A stretch of DNA of 64,000 bases from Chelativorans sp. (GTDB taxonomy: Bacteria > Pseudomonadota > Alphaproteobacteria > Rhizobiales > Rhizobiaceae), in the NCBI RefSeq assembly GCF_031180965.1, contig NZ_JAPSLH010000023.1, positions 1 through 64,000 on the forward strand. The letters are read 5' to 3'. A model generated the notes under the pieces. It did no database searches, was not told the origin of the DNA, and saw nothing but the letters and a program-made list of their open reading frames with translations. Both the position numbers and the translations under genes were made by a program. How positions within the stretch are numbered: the stretch's first letter is position 1; each line of letters opens with the position of its first letter. Below, piece by piece: positions 9,365 through 18,185 of this stretch.

Positions 9365-9518
9365 GGTCAGCGCGCCTCCCGGGCCCGCAAGTGAACGCCG
9401 CGCCGAACCAGAAAACCACGCACGAACTTTATCCTCCGCTGTCAGGCCGGGCGTCTCCCGAGTGACGGCCGCAGGGGCGGCCCGAGCCCTTTCCCTCCGG
9501 CTCTTTTGAAGCTTGAAA

Positions 9519-9530
9519 GAAATTAATTTC
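9519..9530. promoter_or_regulatory. candidate RpiR operator (perfect 12-bp palindrome)
   Basis: GAAATTAATTTC is its own reverse complement. It matches the inner part of the dyad at 1364-1377 (GAAATTATTTTC) at 11 of 12 positions. It lies about 155 bp upstream of the importer ATPase start, which points to common control of the regulator/SDR unit and the importer. Confidence 0.5.
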
Positions 9531-9679
9531 GATGTCAACATGAAAGCATGGAATTTTGTGTTGCGGCGGAGCGCGCACAAAAGGGGCACCGAAAGGAAGA
9601 GTGCGAATGCGCGGTTCCGAGTGGATTCAACGGCTTGAATATTGACGGCCGCCGAGGCTTTGATGTTCAGGCAGGAGTC

Positions 9680-9775
9680 CTTCTGGTCAAGCCGCAGGAT
9701 GACGATTGCGCGGCGGTGTCTGCATTCTGCAAGGCTGGGGAGAGCCTTGCCGTCGTCATCCTCAACCGGAGGGAC
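9680..9775. repeat. folded rhizobial intergenic repeat
   Basis: Perfect arms AGGATGACGA (9696-9705) and TCGTCATCCT (9753-9762) enclose an inner hairpin CAAGGCT/AGCCTTG. AGGATGACGA-type arms are typical of dispersed palindromic elements between rhizobial genes. Short open frames reading through it are therefore unlikely to be genes. Confidence 0.5.
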
Positions 9776-9861
9776 CGCGCCTCAGCGGCGCAACTGCAGG
9801 AAGGCTGAATTCGGGCCCGGTGCACACCAGCTGCCGCGGGCATCAAGGGAAGGTTTTCGAG

Positions 9862-10647
9862 ATGGATTTGGGACTGAGCGGGAAGGTGGTTCTGGTCTCC
9901 GCATCGAGCGGCGGGATCGGGCTTTCGACAGCTGAATGCTTTGCGCGCGAGGGGGCCCGGGTGGTCGTCAATGGCCGCACGGAACAGACCACCGGCGCGG
10001 GGATCGAGGAACTGCGCCGGCGCCTGCCCGGCGGCACCTTCCTTCCCCTTGCCGCCGATCTCGGCACGCGCGAGGGATGCGATCAGGCCATCGCCGCCTT
10101 TCCGGATGTCGACATCCTCGTCAACAATCTCGGCATCTACGGCGCGCGCGATTTCTTCGCCATCACTGACGAGGAATGGCTCGAGATGGTCGAGGTGAAT
10201 GTGATGAGCGGCGTGCGCCTCTCGCGCCACTATCTGAAGCGCATGCTCGAGCGCAATTCCGGCCGCATCATCTTCGTCTCGACGGAATCGGCCATCAACC
10301 CGGACCCGGAAATGGCGCATTACAGCGCGTCTAAGACGATGCAGCTCGCCATATCGCGCAACCTCGCCGAGCTCACCAAGGGGACGGGCGTGACCGTCAA
10401 TGCCGTCCTGCCCGGTCCGGTGCGCAGCCCCGGCGTGGAGAAGCTGGTGGTCGACATCTTCAAGACCGATCTTGCCACGGCAGAAAAGCGCTTCATGGCG
10501 GAGAACCGCTCGCACTCACTGATACAGCGACTGACCGAGCCGCGGGAGATCGGCGACGTGATCGCCTTCGTGGCGAGCGACCTCGCCTCGGCGATCAACG
10601 GCGCGGCCGTCCGCGCCGACGGCGGCATGGTCCGCTCGGTCTTCTGA
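9862..10647 (+). CDS. short-chain dehydrogenase/reductase (SDR) B
   Basis: 261-residue SDR, paralogous to the one at 470-1252. NNLG is at 88-91, Tyr154 and Lys158 form the active YSASK, and catalytic Ser140 lies in FVSTESA. The cofactor loop reads SASSGGIG (13-20) instead of TGxxxGIG, so Thr13 and Gly14 are replaced. The ATG at 9862 follows AAGGGAAGG. It is the first gene of a plus-strand operon with the ABC-2 permease and two exported proteins; the next gene starts inside its stop (TGATG). Substrate unknown. Confidence 0.9.
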   Translation: MDLGLSGKVVLVSASSGGIGLSTAECFAREGARVVVNGRTEQTTGAGIEELRRRLPGGTFLPLAADLGTREGCDQAIAAFPDVDILVNNLGIYGARDFFAITDEEWLEMVEVNVMSGVRLSRHYLKRMLERNSGRIIFVSTESAINPDPEMAHYSASKTMQLAISRNLAELTKGTGVTVNAVLPGPVRSPGVEKLVVDIFKTDLATAEKRFMAENRSHSLIQRLTEPREIGDVIAFVASDLASAINGAAVRADGGMVRSVF

Positions 10648-11306
10648 TGCAGGGGAGGACGGCGCTTCTCCTTGCGGCATCTGCCGCGGCGGTCGTGGCG
10701 GCCGCGGGCGCCATCCTGCTGCGCGCGTCGGAGCGGGGCGAGGTGGCCGGGACGGTGAGGGATGCCCGCTCCGGCTTGCCCGTGGCGGGCGTCACCCTGG
10801 TGCTGGGTGAGCGCGTGCAGACGCTGATGGCGTCGAGCCGCTTCAGCTTCGGTGAAGGCGGCGGGACCCTTCATGCGAGCGCGCCCGGCTACGAGGATCT
10901 CGCCGTTGCCATAGGCGGCGGGCCGCTCGACCTGCGCATGGAGCCGCGGACCGTGCCGCAGGCCCAGTCGCTGACCGCGTTCCTGCGCCTTGCTGGGGAC
11001 GCGCTGATGATCGACGTGCAATTGCGCGGGCGGGAGGGGCTGGCGCTCGAATTCTTTCCGGCCATCGACATTCCGGCGGAGGTGCGGCTCGCCACGGAGG
11101 ACGGGCGCGTCCTCTTTGAAGGCCGTCTCCAGTCCGAGATCGACCCCGGAGCGCGCTTCGAGAAGCTGAAATACCGCCTGCCCGGCTCCGCCGTGGCCGG
11201 GCTTACTGGGACGGAGCGCTTTCTGCTCGACATCGCCCTCGTGATGCCGGAACGGGTCATCTCCTGGCGGCGCGAGGGGCTCGCCCTCTCCAACGCTTCC
11301 TCATGA
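10647..11306 (+). CDS. membrane-anchored protein with carboxypeptidase-regulatory-like fold
   Basis: 219 residues. An N-terminal hydrophobic helix (about 5-26) acts as membrane anchor or uncleaved signal. The segment GEVAGTVRDARSGLPVAGVTL (starting near residue 31) reads like the start of a carboxypeptidase-regulatory-like beta-sandwich repeat. The remainder is not recognised. Its start overlaps the SDR stop and its end overlaps the ABC-2 permease start (ATGA), so it is made with the exporter. An extracytoplasmic accessory role in that exporter is inferred. Confidence 0.75.
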   Translation: MQGRTALLLAASAAAVVAAAGAILLRASERGEVAGTVRDARSGLPVAGVTLVLGERVQTLMASSRFSFGEGGGTLHASAPGYEDLAVAIGGGPLDLRMEPRTVPQAQSLTAFLRLAGDALMIDVQLRGREGLALEFFPAIDIPAEVRLATEDGRVLFEGRLQSEIDPGARFEKLKYRLPGSAVAGLTGTERFLLDIALVMPERVISWRREGLALSNASS

Positions 11307-12115
11307 TCGCCGCCTCCTGGCAGATCTTCCGGCGCGACCTCATGCGGCTTGTCGCCAATCCCGGCACATGGGTCATGATGGCGGCGATGACATTCGCGGC
11401 GACGCTCGTGCTGCGCAACCTCGTCTCCACATTCGACACCGAGTCCGTGCTGGTCTCCACGCTGCCGGGCGGCGCGGTCGCGGGAGGGCTGATCGCCGTC
11501 GCCGCCATGCTGGCGGCGATCCACACGGCGACCGCCATCGCCGCGGAACAGGAGAACGGCACGCTTGAAGTGCTCTTCGCCGGCCCGGTCAACGCCGCCG
11601 ATTTCGCCGTGGCGAAAATGCTGCGCGGACTTGCCGTGGCAGCTCTCCTGGTAGCGCCCATCCTCTACCAGCTCGCCGCCATCGGCCTTCTGTCCAACCT
11701 GATGATGGGCTGGCGCGCGGCCCTGCTGCTGGTCCTCGCCGTGCCGCTCTGCGCGCCGGCGATCGGGCTGGGGCTGGTGATCTCCAGCCTGTGCCGGAGC
11801 GCGCGGGCGGCGGTCGTGCTCTCGACGGGATTCTTCGCCTTCCTCATCCTCCTGCATCTGAGCTTCCTCCGGCTCGCCGCGGCAGATCCGGCAGAGCTCG
11901 ATCTCTTCGCCCACTACCTGCGCGAGGCGGCCCTCGGCGCAGCGCCGGTGCTCTCCTGGCTGTCGCCGGTGGACTATGTCGCCGAGCTGGCGCAGGAGCT
12001 GCGGCAGCAGAGCCTGACCGCCCCCTGGGCGAAAACGGCGGCAGCGCTCGCCTATGCTTCGCTCTGCACCGCCGCGGCGGCCATCATTCTGCGTTTCAGG
12101 GGCGCGGCCTCGTGA
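11303..12115 (+). CDS. ABC-2 type transporter permease
   Basis: 270-residue integral membrane protein with about six helices. The stretch AIAAEQENGTLEVLFAGPVN is the hallmark cytoplasmic segment of ABC-2/GldF-type permeases (E-x-G-T-L-E). The only ABC-2 class ATPase in the window is at 2426-3391 on the opposite, divergent operon. The permease overlaps both neighbours by 4 bases. The exported substrate is unknown. Confidence 0.88.
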   Translation: MIAASWQIFRRDLMRLVANPGTWVMMAAMTFAATLVLRNLVSTFDTESVLVSTLPGGAVAGGLIAVAAMLAAIHTATAIAAEQENGTLEVLFAGPVNAADFAVAKMLRGLAVAALLVAPILYQLAAIGLLSNLMMGWRAALLLVLAVPLCAPAIGLGLVISSLCRSARAAVVLSTGFFAFLILLHLSFLRLAAADPAELDLFAHYLREAALGAAPVLSWLSPVDYVAELAQELRQQSLTAPWAKTAAALAYASLCTAAAAIILRFRGAAS

Positions 12116-13362
12116 GGGCCCTTCTGCTTCTCGCGCTGGCTCTGATCACCGCGCCCTTCCCGGCGCGCGCCATCGAGCCGGAGCAGGTGGAAAGGATCGC
12201 CTATCGCCTGTCGAGCTTCGACGGGGCGGAGCACGGCCCGGCCGCCTCGCTTTCCGCGGGCGAGGAGATCGTGCTTCTGGCCGATACGGTGAACATCATC
12301 GATCCGCGCCAGACCCTCGTCTATTACTGGCCGCTCTCGCGCTCCTTCCGGGCGGATTGGGACCGGCTCGACGTGGAAGCGGCGGGCGAGCTCGAGATCG
12401 CCGACGAGGAGGGAGACGCGCGCACCCTTAGGCGCGAGTCGGTGGTGACGGTCTATCCTGCCGGGGTCGGCGGCGGCTTCTCCCTGATGATGGCTGGAGC
12501 GGAGGCGGAGAAGGCGCGCCGTTCCTACGAGCAGATCCAGTCGGCCTTCAACAGGGCGCTGTCCGAGGCAACGCGGGCACGCATCGCTCATGAGCGGCTT
12601 CTGCGCGACAACCCGGCGGAAGCGCGGAAGCGCCCGCCCCCGCCGCCCGATCCGGTGCCGCCGCCGCTCTTTGTTTCCGAGCCGCGCAGCGCCTTCGTGC
12701 TGAACCTGCCGGCGGGAGACTATCGGCTGCGCCTGAAGCGTGATGGCCGCATCGTGGAAGGATCGGAGCGCCGGCTGCGGGTGGTCTCGCCGATCGCATC
12801 AGGCTCGGTCACGTGGCAGGTCATACCGGAGGAACGCTGGACCAGGCGTCTGGCGGCCGAGCACCCGGAAAGCGCCATCTATGCGGCACCGGGCGCAACG
12901 CTCTATCTGGTGCCTTTCCGCGCCGATGCGTATCGGGCCGCCGACATCGCCCGACTGAAGGATCCGCAGGCGCCGCTGCCGCCGCCAGGCGAGCAGTGGA
13001 TCGTCCGGGAGCCGCTGACGGGGACGCGCCTCCTCGCGGGCGACGTGGAAGCCGAGCTCAAACCCTACCGGGTGGTGCAAAGGCCCGGCGCGGCGCTCGG
13101 CTACCGCATCGAGGAAGCCTCGGCCCCGCAGGAGGCAGAGCTCTTCGCCTTCGCGCTGGGGATCCCCGACGAGCTGGCGGGCAAGGATCTCCGCTTGGGG
13201 CTCGTCGACGCCGGCACAGGCGAGCCGGTGCCCGGTGCGGGGCGGACCATCCGCATTCTCGCCGCTGAGCGCTACTGGCTCGCCTGGTGCACGGCGGCCC
13301 TGCCACTCCTGCCGGCGCTTTTCCTTTTTCTGGGGCGCAGACGCCGATCCGGAGCGGGATGA
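12112..13362 (+). CDS. exported protein with C-terminal membrane anchor, exporter-associated
   Basis: 416 residues starting with GTG at 12112, overlapping the permease stop (GTGA). The signal peptide is at about residues 1-20 (cleavage after ARA). A large periplasmic region contains a proline-rich linker (PPPPPDPVPPP) and two beta-rich parts. One hydrophobic helix near the C-terminus is followed by RRRR, giving type I topology with a short cytoplasmic tail. No family recognised. Last gene of the SDR B / ABC-2 operon, so probably a periplasmic partner of the exporter. Confidence 0.8.
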   Translation: MRALLLLALALITAPFPARAIEPEQVERIAYRLSSFDGAEHGPAASLSAGEEIVLLADTVNIIDPRQTLVYYWPLSRSFRADWDRLDVEAAGELEIADEEGDARTLRRESVVTVYPAGVGGGFSLMMAGAEAEKARRSYEQIQSAFNRALSEATRARIAHERLLRDNPAEARKRPPPPPDPVPPPLFVSEPRSAFVLNLPAGDYRLRLKRDGRIVEGSERRLRVVSPIASGSVTWQVIPEERWTRRLAAEHPESAIYAAPGATLYLVPFRADAYRAADIARLKDPQAPLPPPGEQWIVREPLTGTRLLAGDVEAELKPYRVVQRPGAALGYRIEEASAPQEAELFAFALGIPDELAGKDLRLGLVDAGTGEPVPGAGRTIRILAAERYWLAWCTAALPLLPALFLFLGRRRRSGAG

Positions 13363-13482
13363 GGCGACGGCAAAGCCGCCATGGCCGGCCGGGCGGGGCG
13401 GAACCTATCTTCGTGCAACCGCATTGCCAAGCATCTGCAACAAGCGCATGTTTCTGTGATTTTGCCGGGAGAGGAAGGCCAG

Positions 13483-14805
13483 ATGCGGGTGCTGGTTATC
13501 GATGACAATCCCGATGACCGCTTCCTCGCCATCCGCGAAATCCGCCACGAATATCCCAAGGCTGAGTTCATCGAGATCAATTCGGAGCGCGCCTTCGCCG
13601 CCGCGCTCGCGGACGGCGCCGACGTGGCGGTCACCGACTACCAGCTCGGCTGGACCGACGGCATGTCGGTGTTCAAGCGCATCAGGGGGTCGCTGCCGGA
13701 CTGTCCGGTCATCATGTTCACCGGCACGCTTGGCGAGGAGCATGCGGTGGATGCCATCAAGGCGGGCATAAGCGACTATATCATCAAGGATGCCCGCCGT
13801 CTGCCAAGGCTGCGAGCGGCGGTCCACTCGGCGCTCAAGCAGGTGCGCGAGCGGCGTGAGAGGCGCAGGGCGGAGGCGCGCCACCGCGACCTCTTCATGA
13901 ATGTGCAGACCGGCCTGTTCGTCTGCACGCAGGACGGCACCTTCCTGGACGGAAATCCGGCGCTTCTCGCCATGCTGGGGCTGGCGGAGGCGGAGGAGCT
14001 GCTCAACCTCAACCTGCTCGTTCTGACCGCCTCCGAGCCTGCGCGGCGCGCATGGAGCGAGATGGGCAAGAACGGTATCCGCGACATGGAGGTCGATCTG
14101 CAAATGCCCGCCGGAGGACTCCGTACGGTCCTGCTCAATGCCCGGCCGGCCAGCAAAGAGCAGGAATTCCCGGGGGTGCTCGGCAGCATCACGGACCTGA
14201 CGGAGCTGCGCAACGCGGTGGCGCAGCGGGACGTCCTGATGCGGGAGATCTTCCACCGCGTCCACAACAGCCTGCAGATCGTGCTCTCGCTTGTCTCCCA
14301 GCAGATCCGCGCCGCCCATCATCCGGAGACCAGCGAGAGCCTCGAACAGCTTGGTGAGCGGATCCAGGCGCTCGCGCTCATCCACCGGCGGCTCTACGAA
14401 TCCGAGGATTATACGAGCGTGGATTTCGGCGAGTTCCTGGCTCATTTCGCGGAAGCGCGCCTGCAGCGGCGGTCAGACCTTGCGCTCCTCTTGCATTCAG
14501 GCCCGCTCAAGGTCGCCATCGAAAGGGCCGCGGCCCTCGGCCTTGCCGCCAACGAGATGCTGGGACTGCTGCGCGAACGGACGATCCTGGACGAGGGCGG
14601 GCGGCTGAAGATCGCGCTTCGGCGGGAGGGAAGGATCGCCGTCTTCGAAATGGCCGCAGACAAGGGCCGAGCCGGCGCCGCCAAGGCCGATCCGCTGCGC
14701 ATGCGTCTATTGCAGGCGCTGGTCAAGCAGGTGGATGGTGAACTCCACCTTTCGCAGCAGGCCGAGCTGCCTGAGGTCGCCCTATCCTTTCCGATAAATC
14801 CGTGA
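13483..14805 (+). CDS. REC-PAS-HisKA_2 hybrid sensor with degenerate ATPase part
   Basis: 440 residues. N-terminal receiver (1-120) with phosphoacceptor Asp52, Asp7/Asp8, Thr80 and Lys102. A PAS domain is at about 133-250. A HisKA_2 dimerisation helix carries FHRVHNSLQ, with candidate His258. The following ATP-binding part is poor: the N-box region reads NEMLGLLRERT (from residue 357) instead of NELVTNALKH, and no DxG motif is clear. The ATG at 13483 follows GAGAGGAAGG. It overlaps the next kinase region closely. It may act as a scaffold or phosphatase rather than an active kinase. Confidence 0.85.
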   Translation: MRVLVIDDNPDDRFLAIREIRHEYPKAEFIEINSERAFAAALADGADVAVTDYQLGWTDGMSVFKRIRGSLPDCPVIMFTGTLGEEHAVDAIKAGISDYIIKDARRLPRLRAAVHSALKQVRERRERRRAEARHRDLFMNVQTGLFVCTQDGTFLDGNPALLAMLGLAEAEELLNLNLLVLTASEPARRAWSEMGKNGIRDMEVDLQMPAGGLRTVLLNARPASKEQEFPGVLGSITDLTELRNAVAQRDVLMREIFHRVHNSLQIVLSLVSQQIRAAHHPETSESLEQLGERIQALALIHRRLYESEDYTSVDFGEFLAHFAEARLQRRSDLALLLHSGPLKVAIERAAALGLAANEMLGLLRERTILDEGGRLKIALRREGRIAVFEMAADKGRAGAAKADPLRMRLLQALVKQVDGELHLSQQAELPEVALSFPINP

Positions 14806-14822
14806 CGCGGCGGAGCGATTTG

Positions 14823-16406
14823 ATGAAGGATGAGCAGACCGACGCCGGCACCGGGGGAGCGGTGCTGCCGGACAGGCGGCTAAAGGAACGGGAGGAAGGC
14901 CTGCGCCTGCTCGTCGAGAGCGTCTCCGACTACGCCATATTCATGCTCGACCCGGCCGGCTTCATCATGAGCTGGAACGCGGGCGCAGAACGAATGAAAG
15001 GCTGGCGCGCGCACGAGATCATCGGGCAGCACTTTTCGCGATTTTATTCGGCCGAGGATGTCGCGGCGGGCAAACCGGTCATGGAGCTGAGGATCGCCAC
15101 GGCTGAAGGCCGCTACGAGGAGGAGGGATGGCGCTTCCGCAAGGACGGGACGCAGTTCTTCGCCCATGTCAGCATCACGGCCGTGCGCGACGCCGCCGGC
15201 ACCCTGCGCGGCTTCGGGAAGGTGACGCGCGACATAACGGAGCGCATGCGCACCGACATGGCGTTGCGCGAGAGCGAGGAGCGGTTCCGCCTTCTCGTTG
15301 AGAGCGTCGGGGACTATGCGATCTACATGCTGGACCCGGAGGGATATGTCGCGAGCTGGAACACCGGCGCGGAACGCCTGAAGGGCTGGCGGGCGGACGA
15401 GGCGATCGGCCAGCATGTCAGCCTGTTCCACACGCCCGAAGGGCGCGCCGCGCGCAAGCCGCAGATCGAGCTGCAGATCGCGCGCGAGCAGGGCGTCTTC
15501 CGCGAGGAGGCGGAACGGCTGCGCAAGGACGGCTCCATCTTCATGGCCGACGTGACGCTGACGGCGCTCTTCGACGAGCAGCGGCGGCTGCGCGGCTTTG
15601 CCAAGGTCACGCGTGACATGACCGAGCGCAAGCGTGCGGAGGACGCCGTCCGGGAGCTCAACCGGGACCTGGAGCTGCGGGTCGCGGCGCGCACGGCCGA
15701 GCTCAGCGAGCGTAATGCGGAACTCAACGCCTTCGCCTATTCGATCGCGCATGATCTGCGCGCGCCGCTGCGCGGCATCATCGGCTTTGCGGATGCGCTG
15801 GCGGAGGATTTCGCTGACATCCTGCCCGCCGAGGCAACCGGCTATCTCGGCCGCATCACCGCCGCGGCCGGCCGGATGAACGACCTGATCGAGGACCTGC
15901 TCGCCTATAGCCGCCTGGGCCAGGGCGAGATAAGCCCCGTGCGCGTCGACCTGGAGCCCTTGTTGCGCGACATCCTGGAGAACATGCGCACACGCCTCGA
16001 TGAACGCAACGCCGAGGTCGAGATCATCCGGCCGCTCGCGACCCCTCGGGCACATTATGCGACGCTGCAGCAGGTGGTGGTCAACCTGATCGAGAACGCG
16101 GTAAAATTCGTGCCGCCTGACCGTCGCCCGCATGTCCGCATCCACACGGAGACGCATGGCGGCGCCTGGGTCCGCCTCTGGGTGGAGGACAACGGCATCG
16201 GCATCGCGCCCGAACACCAGACCCGTATCTTCAACATCTTCGAACGCCTGCATGGACAAGGCAGCTATGAGGGTACCGGCGTGGGGCTGGCGGTGGTCCG
16301 CCGCGCGAGCGAGCGGCTCGGCGGAAAAGCCGGCGTGGAATCGGAGCCGGGCAGCGGCAGCCGGTTCTGGGTGGACCTTCCCGCCGCGTCGGAGAGGAGC
16401 GAATGA
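14823..16406 (+). CDS. PAS-PAS sensor histidine kinase
   Basis: 527-residue soluble kinase without membrane helices. It has two similar PAS domains (about 26-142 and 155-270), both starting with LLVESV-DYAI and containing WN-GAER-KGWR, then a coiled linker. HisKA carries His310 in YSIAHDLRAPLRG. HATPase has N-box NLIENAVKF, EDNGIGI and GTGVGL. The two PAS domains are internal duplicates. The ATG at 14823 is preferred for its GGAG; a GTG at 14802 overlaps the previous stop. The HisKA/HATPase type resembles bacteriophytochrome-class kinases. Confidence 0.92.
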   Translation: MKDEQTDAGTGGAVLPDRRLKEREEGLRLLVESVSDYAIFMLDPAGFIMSWNAGAERMKGWRAHEIIGQHFSRFYSAEDVAAGKPVMELRIATAEGRYEEEGWRFRKDGTQFFAHVSITAVRDAAGTLRGFGKVTRDITERMRTDMALRESEERFRLLVESVGDYAIYMLDPEGYVASWNTGAERLKGWRADEAIGQHVSLFHTPEGRAARKPQIELQIAREQGVFREEAERLRKDGSIFMADVTLTALFDEQRRLRGFAKVTRDMTERKRAEDAVRELNRDLELRVAARTAELSERNAELNAFAYSIAHDLRAPLRGIIGFADALAEDFADILPAEATGYLGRITAAAGRMNDLIEDLLAYSRLGQGEISPVRVDLEPLLRDILENMRTRLDERNAEVEIIRPLATPRAHYATLQQVVVNLIENAVKFVPPDRRPHVRIHTETHGGAWVRLWVEDNGIGIAPEHQTRIFNIFERLHGQGSYEGTGVGLAVVRRASERLGGKAGVESEPGSGSRFWVDLPAASERSE

Positions 16407-16852
16407 GCGGGCCCTGCATCCTTCTCGTCGAGGATGAGCCAGACGACGCGGCGCTCATCCAAAGGGCGATCTCGAAACTGCCGCAAGGGCAAAGCCTGGT
16501 GCTGCGGCATTTGTGGAACGGCGACGAGGCGGTGGCCTATCTTGCGGAAGCGGGGCCATCCGGCAGCGCAAGGGATTCCCTGCCCGATCTCATGCTCATC
16601 GACCTGAAGCTGCCGCGGCGCTCCGGCTTCGAGGTGATCGAATGGGTGCGCGGGAGGGACGGCCTCCGGCGGCTGCCGATCGTTGTCCTCACATCATCCG
16701 CGCAGCAGGTCGATATCGACGGCGCTTACGATGCCGGCGCGAATGCGTATCTCGTGAAGCCGAGCAGCCCGCGCGAACTTGCGGCGATGCTGGAGACAAC
16801 CCTCTCCTTCTGGCTGCACTTTGCGGCGCGCGGCGCTATCCGGCCGTCCTAG
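16403..16852 (+). CDS. CheY-like response regulator (Rcp1 type)
   Basis: 149-residue single-domain receiver. Acidic pair in VEDEPDD, phosphoacceptor Asp67 in LIDLKLPRRSG, Thr in VLTSSAQQ and Lys in YLVKP are all present. There is no output domain. Its extended loops are typical of Rcp1-like regulators that partner phytochrome-class kinases. The start overlaps the kinase stop (ATGA), so it is the direct partner of the upstream PAS-PAS kinase. Confidence 0.93.
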   Translation: MSGPCILLVEDEPDDAALIQRAISKLPQGQSLVLRHLWNGDEAVAYLAEAGPSGSARDSLPDLMLIDLKLPRRSGFEVIEWVRGRDGLRRLPIVVLTSSAQQVDIDGAYDAGANAYLVKPSSPRELAAMLETTLSFWLHFAARGAIRPS

Positions 16853-16874
16853 CACCCGCAAGCGACCGCAGCCG

Positions 16875-18185
16875 TCAGGCAAGCCTCCTCGCCCCCGGCT
16901 GATCCGGATCGATGGCGTCAAGGAAGCGGCTTATCATATCCGTTCCATCGAGCGGCTCGCTTCCGGCCATCACGGCGACCGAAAAGGCGATCAGGGACGA
17001 GGCGGGCGTGTGGCTGCTTGCGCCGGCGCGCAGATTCATGACGAGCGCCGGGCACAGGAAAAGCGCGAGCCTCACCACGCGGCGCCAGTCTTCCGGCAGC
17101 ATCGCGCGATGCTTGAGTTCGCGCAGCAGCGGCCGCCAGAGCTGGAGGGCCTTCACCTCGAGCAGGCCACGCCGGATGCGCGAGAGCTCCCAGTCGGTCT
17201 CCACCGCGAGCGTACCGCTCGAATAGGTTGCGCGCGCGAAATATCGCTGCGTCGCCTCGGCCGGATCGTAGAGCCAGAGCGGGTGGGCAAAGATGTTGTG
17301 AAAGGTCGTCTTCACTTCCGCGAGAAGCGTCGGCACGTTCCGGCCGGCAAAGGCGGGGTCGAACAGGACGAGCCGCGGCGAGCCGCCGTTCTGCTCGTAC
17401 CAGACATTGGCGTTGTGCGCGTCGCCATGGGCTGTGACGCCGCCCGCGTCCGCCAGCCTTTCGGGGCGGAGCCGCTCGCCAGCGGCCGCGAAAAGTTCCC
17501 CTACGGTGGAGCCGTAGCGGCGGCCGTTAATGACGAAACGCGCTTTCGCAAAATCGTCCCAGGCGAGCTCAAGATCCGGAAACCGGACGGTCCGGCCGAT
17601 ATAGAAGCCGGCGTAACGTCCGCCCGGCATTGCGCCTGTGCGCGGATCGATCAGGCGCTCGTGGAAGAGCCTGTGAATGGGCTCGGCGGCCACCTCTTCC
17701 GCGGTCACCGGATGGAGCGTCGCACGATAGACGGCAAGAAGCTTCTCCGACAGCTCCCTCTCAGCGCGCAGAGCTTGCTCCTCGGCCTCATTGTCAGGCT
17801 CAAGGTCGAGTTGGCGCAGTACATCGGAAAAGCGCGGATCGGAACGGCGGCGATAGAGGAGGATCTGCTCGCCGGGGAGTGCCGACACGTGCACGGGACG
17901 GTCAACCGGGAGGCCGGCATTGGCCAGGATATCGGCGCGGTAATATTCGCCCGACATCGCCTCCTCGCCCTCCTCCTGGTGGAACTTGAAGAAGAAGTCC
18001 TCGCTTCCCGCTTCGAGAAAGCCGTTGAGGGAGTTCAGGCTGTACTGGTCGTGGTTGAACCTGATGGAGCGGGCCTCGATGCCGAAGAGGTCGCGCAGCA
18101 GGCCGAACAGCAGCCGGGCCGCACTTTCTCCGTCCGCGCGGGCAAGGCGGCGTATCTCCGCGGTCCTGCTCCCGGCCCCGGTCAT
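16875..18185 (-). CDS. APH-fold small-molecule kinase
   Basis: 436-residue protein with the aminoglycoside phosphotransferase-type kinase fold. The catalytic loop HGDAHNAN is at 253-260 and the metal-binding LFDPAFAG has Asp276. A candidate ATP lysine is Lys67 in FFFKF. It probably phosphorylates a hydroxyl group of a small metabolite rather than conferring resistance, because it is the last gene of the HisD-like/alcohol dehydrogenase/ABC uptake operon and overlaps the GntR gene (ATGA). Substrate unknown; a homologue search against hydroxylysine, choline and homoserine kinases would help. Confidence 0.8.
   Translation of the reverse strand: MTGAGSRTAEIRRLARADGESAARLLFGLLRDLFGIEARSIRFNHDQYSLNSLNGFLEAGSEDFFFKFHQEEGEEAMSGEYYRADILANAGLPVDRPVHVSALPGEQILLYRRRSDPRFSDVLRQLDLEPDNEAEEQALRAERELSEKLLAVYRATLHPVTAEEVAAEPIHRLFHERLIDPRTGAMPGGRYAGFYIGRTVRFPDLELAWDDFAKARFVINGRRYGSTVGELFAAAGERLRPERLADAGGVTAHGDAHNANVWYEQNGGSPRLVLFDPAFAGRNVPTLLAEVKTTFHNIFAHPLWLYDPAEATQRYFARATYSSGTLAVETDWELSRIRRGLLEVKALQLWRPLLRELKHRAMLPEDWRRVVRLALFLCPALVMNLRAGASSHTPASSLIAFSVAVMAGSEPLDGTDMISRFLDAIDPDQPGARRLA

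Larger units (their letters stand above)
9365..9861. promoter_or_regulatory. divergent control region between importer operon and SDR/exporter operon
   Basis: A 497-bp gap without a credible gene. It holds the perfect palindrome GAAATTAATTTC at 9519-9530, in an AT-rich patch and related to the GGAAATTATTTTCC dyad near the RpiR gene, and a folded repeat at about 9680-9775. Promoters for both directions must lie here; no clear -35/-10 pair was assigned. The palindrome is a probable RpiR operator. Confidence 0.55.

Noticed and set aside
9548-9808. 86-codon frame in the 9.4-9.9 kb gap
   Set aside because: Overlaps the folded intergenic repeat whose reading frames are commonly open; no ribosome site or homology recognised.
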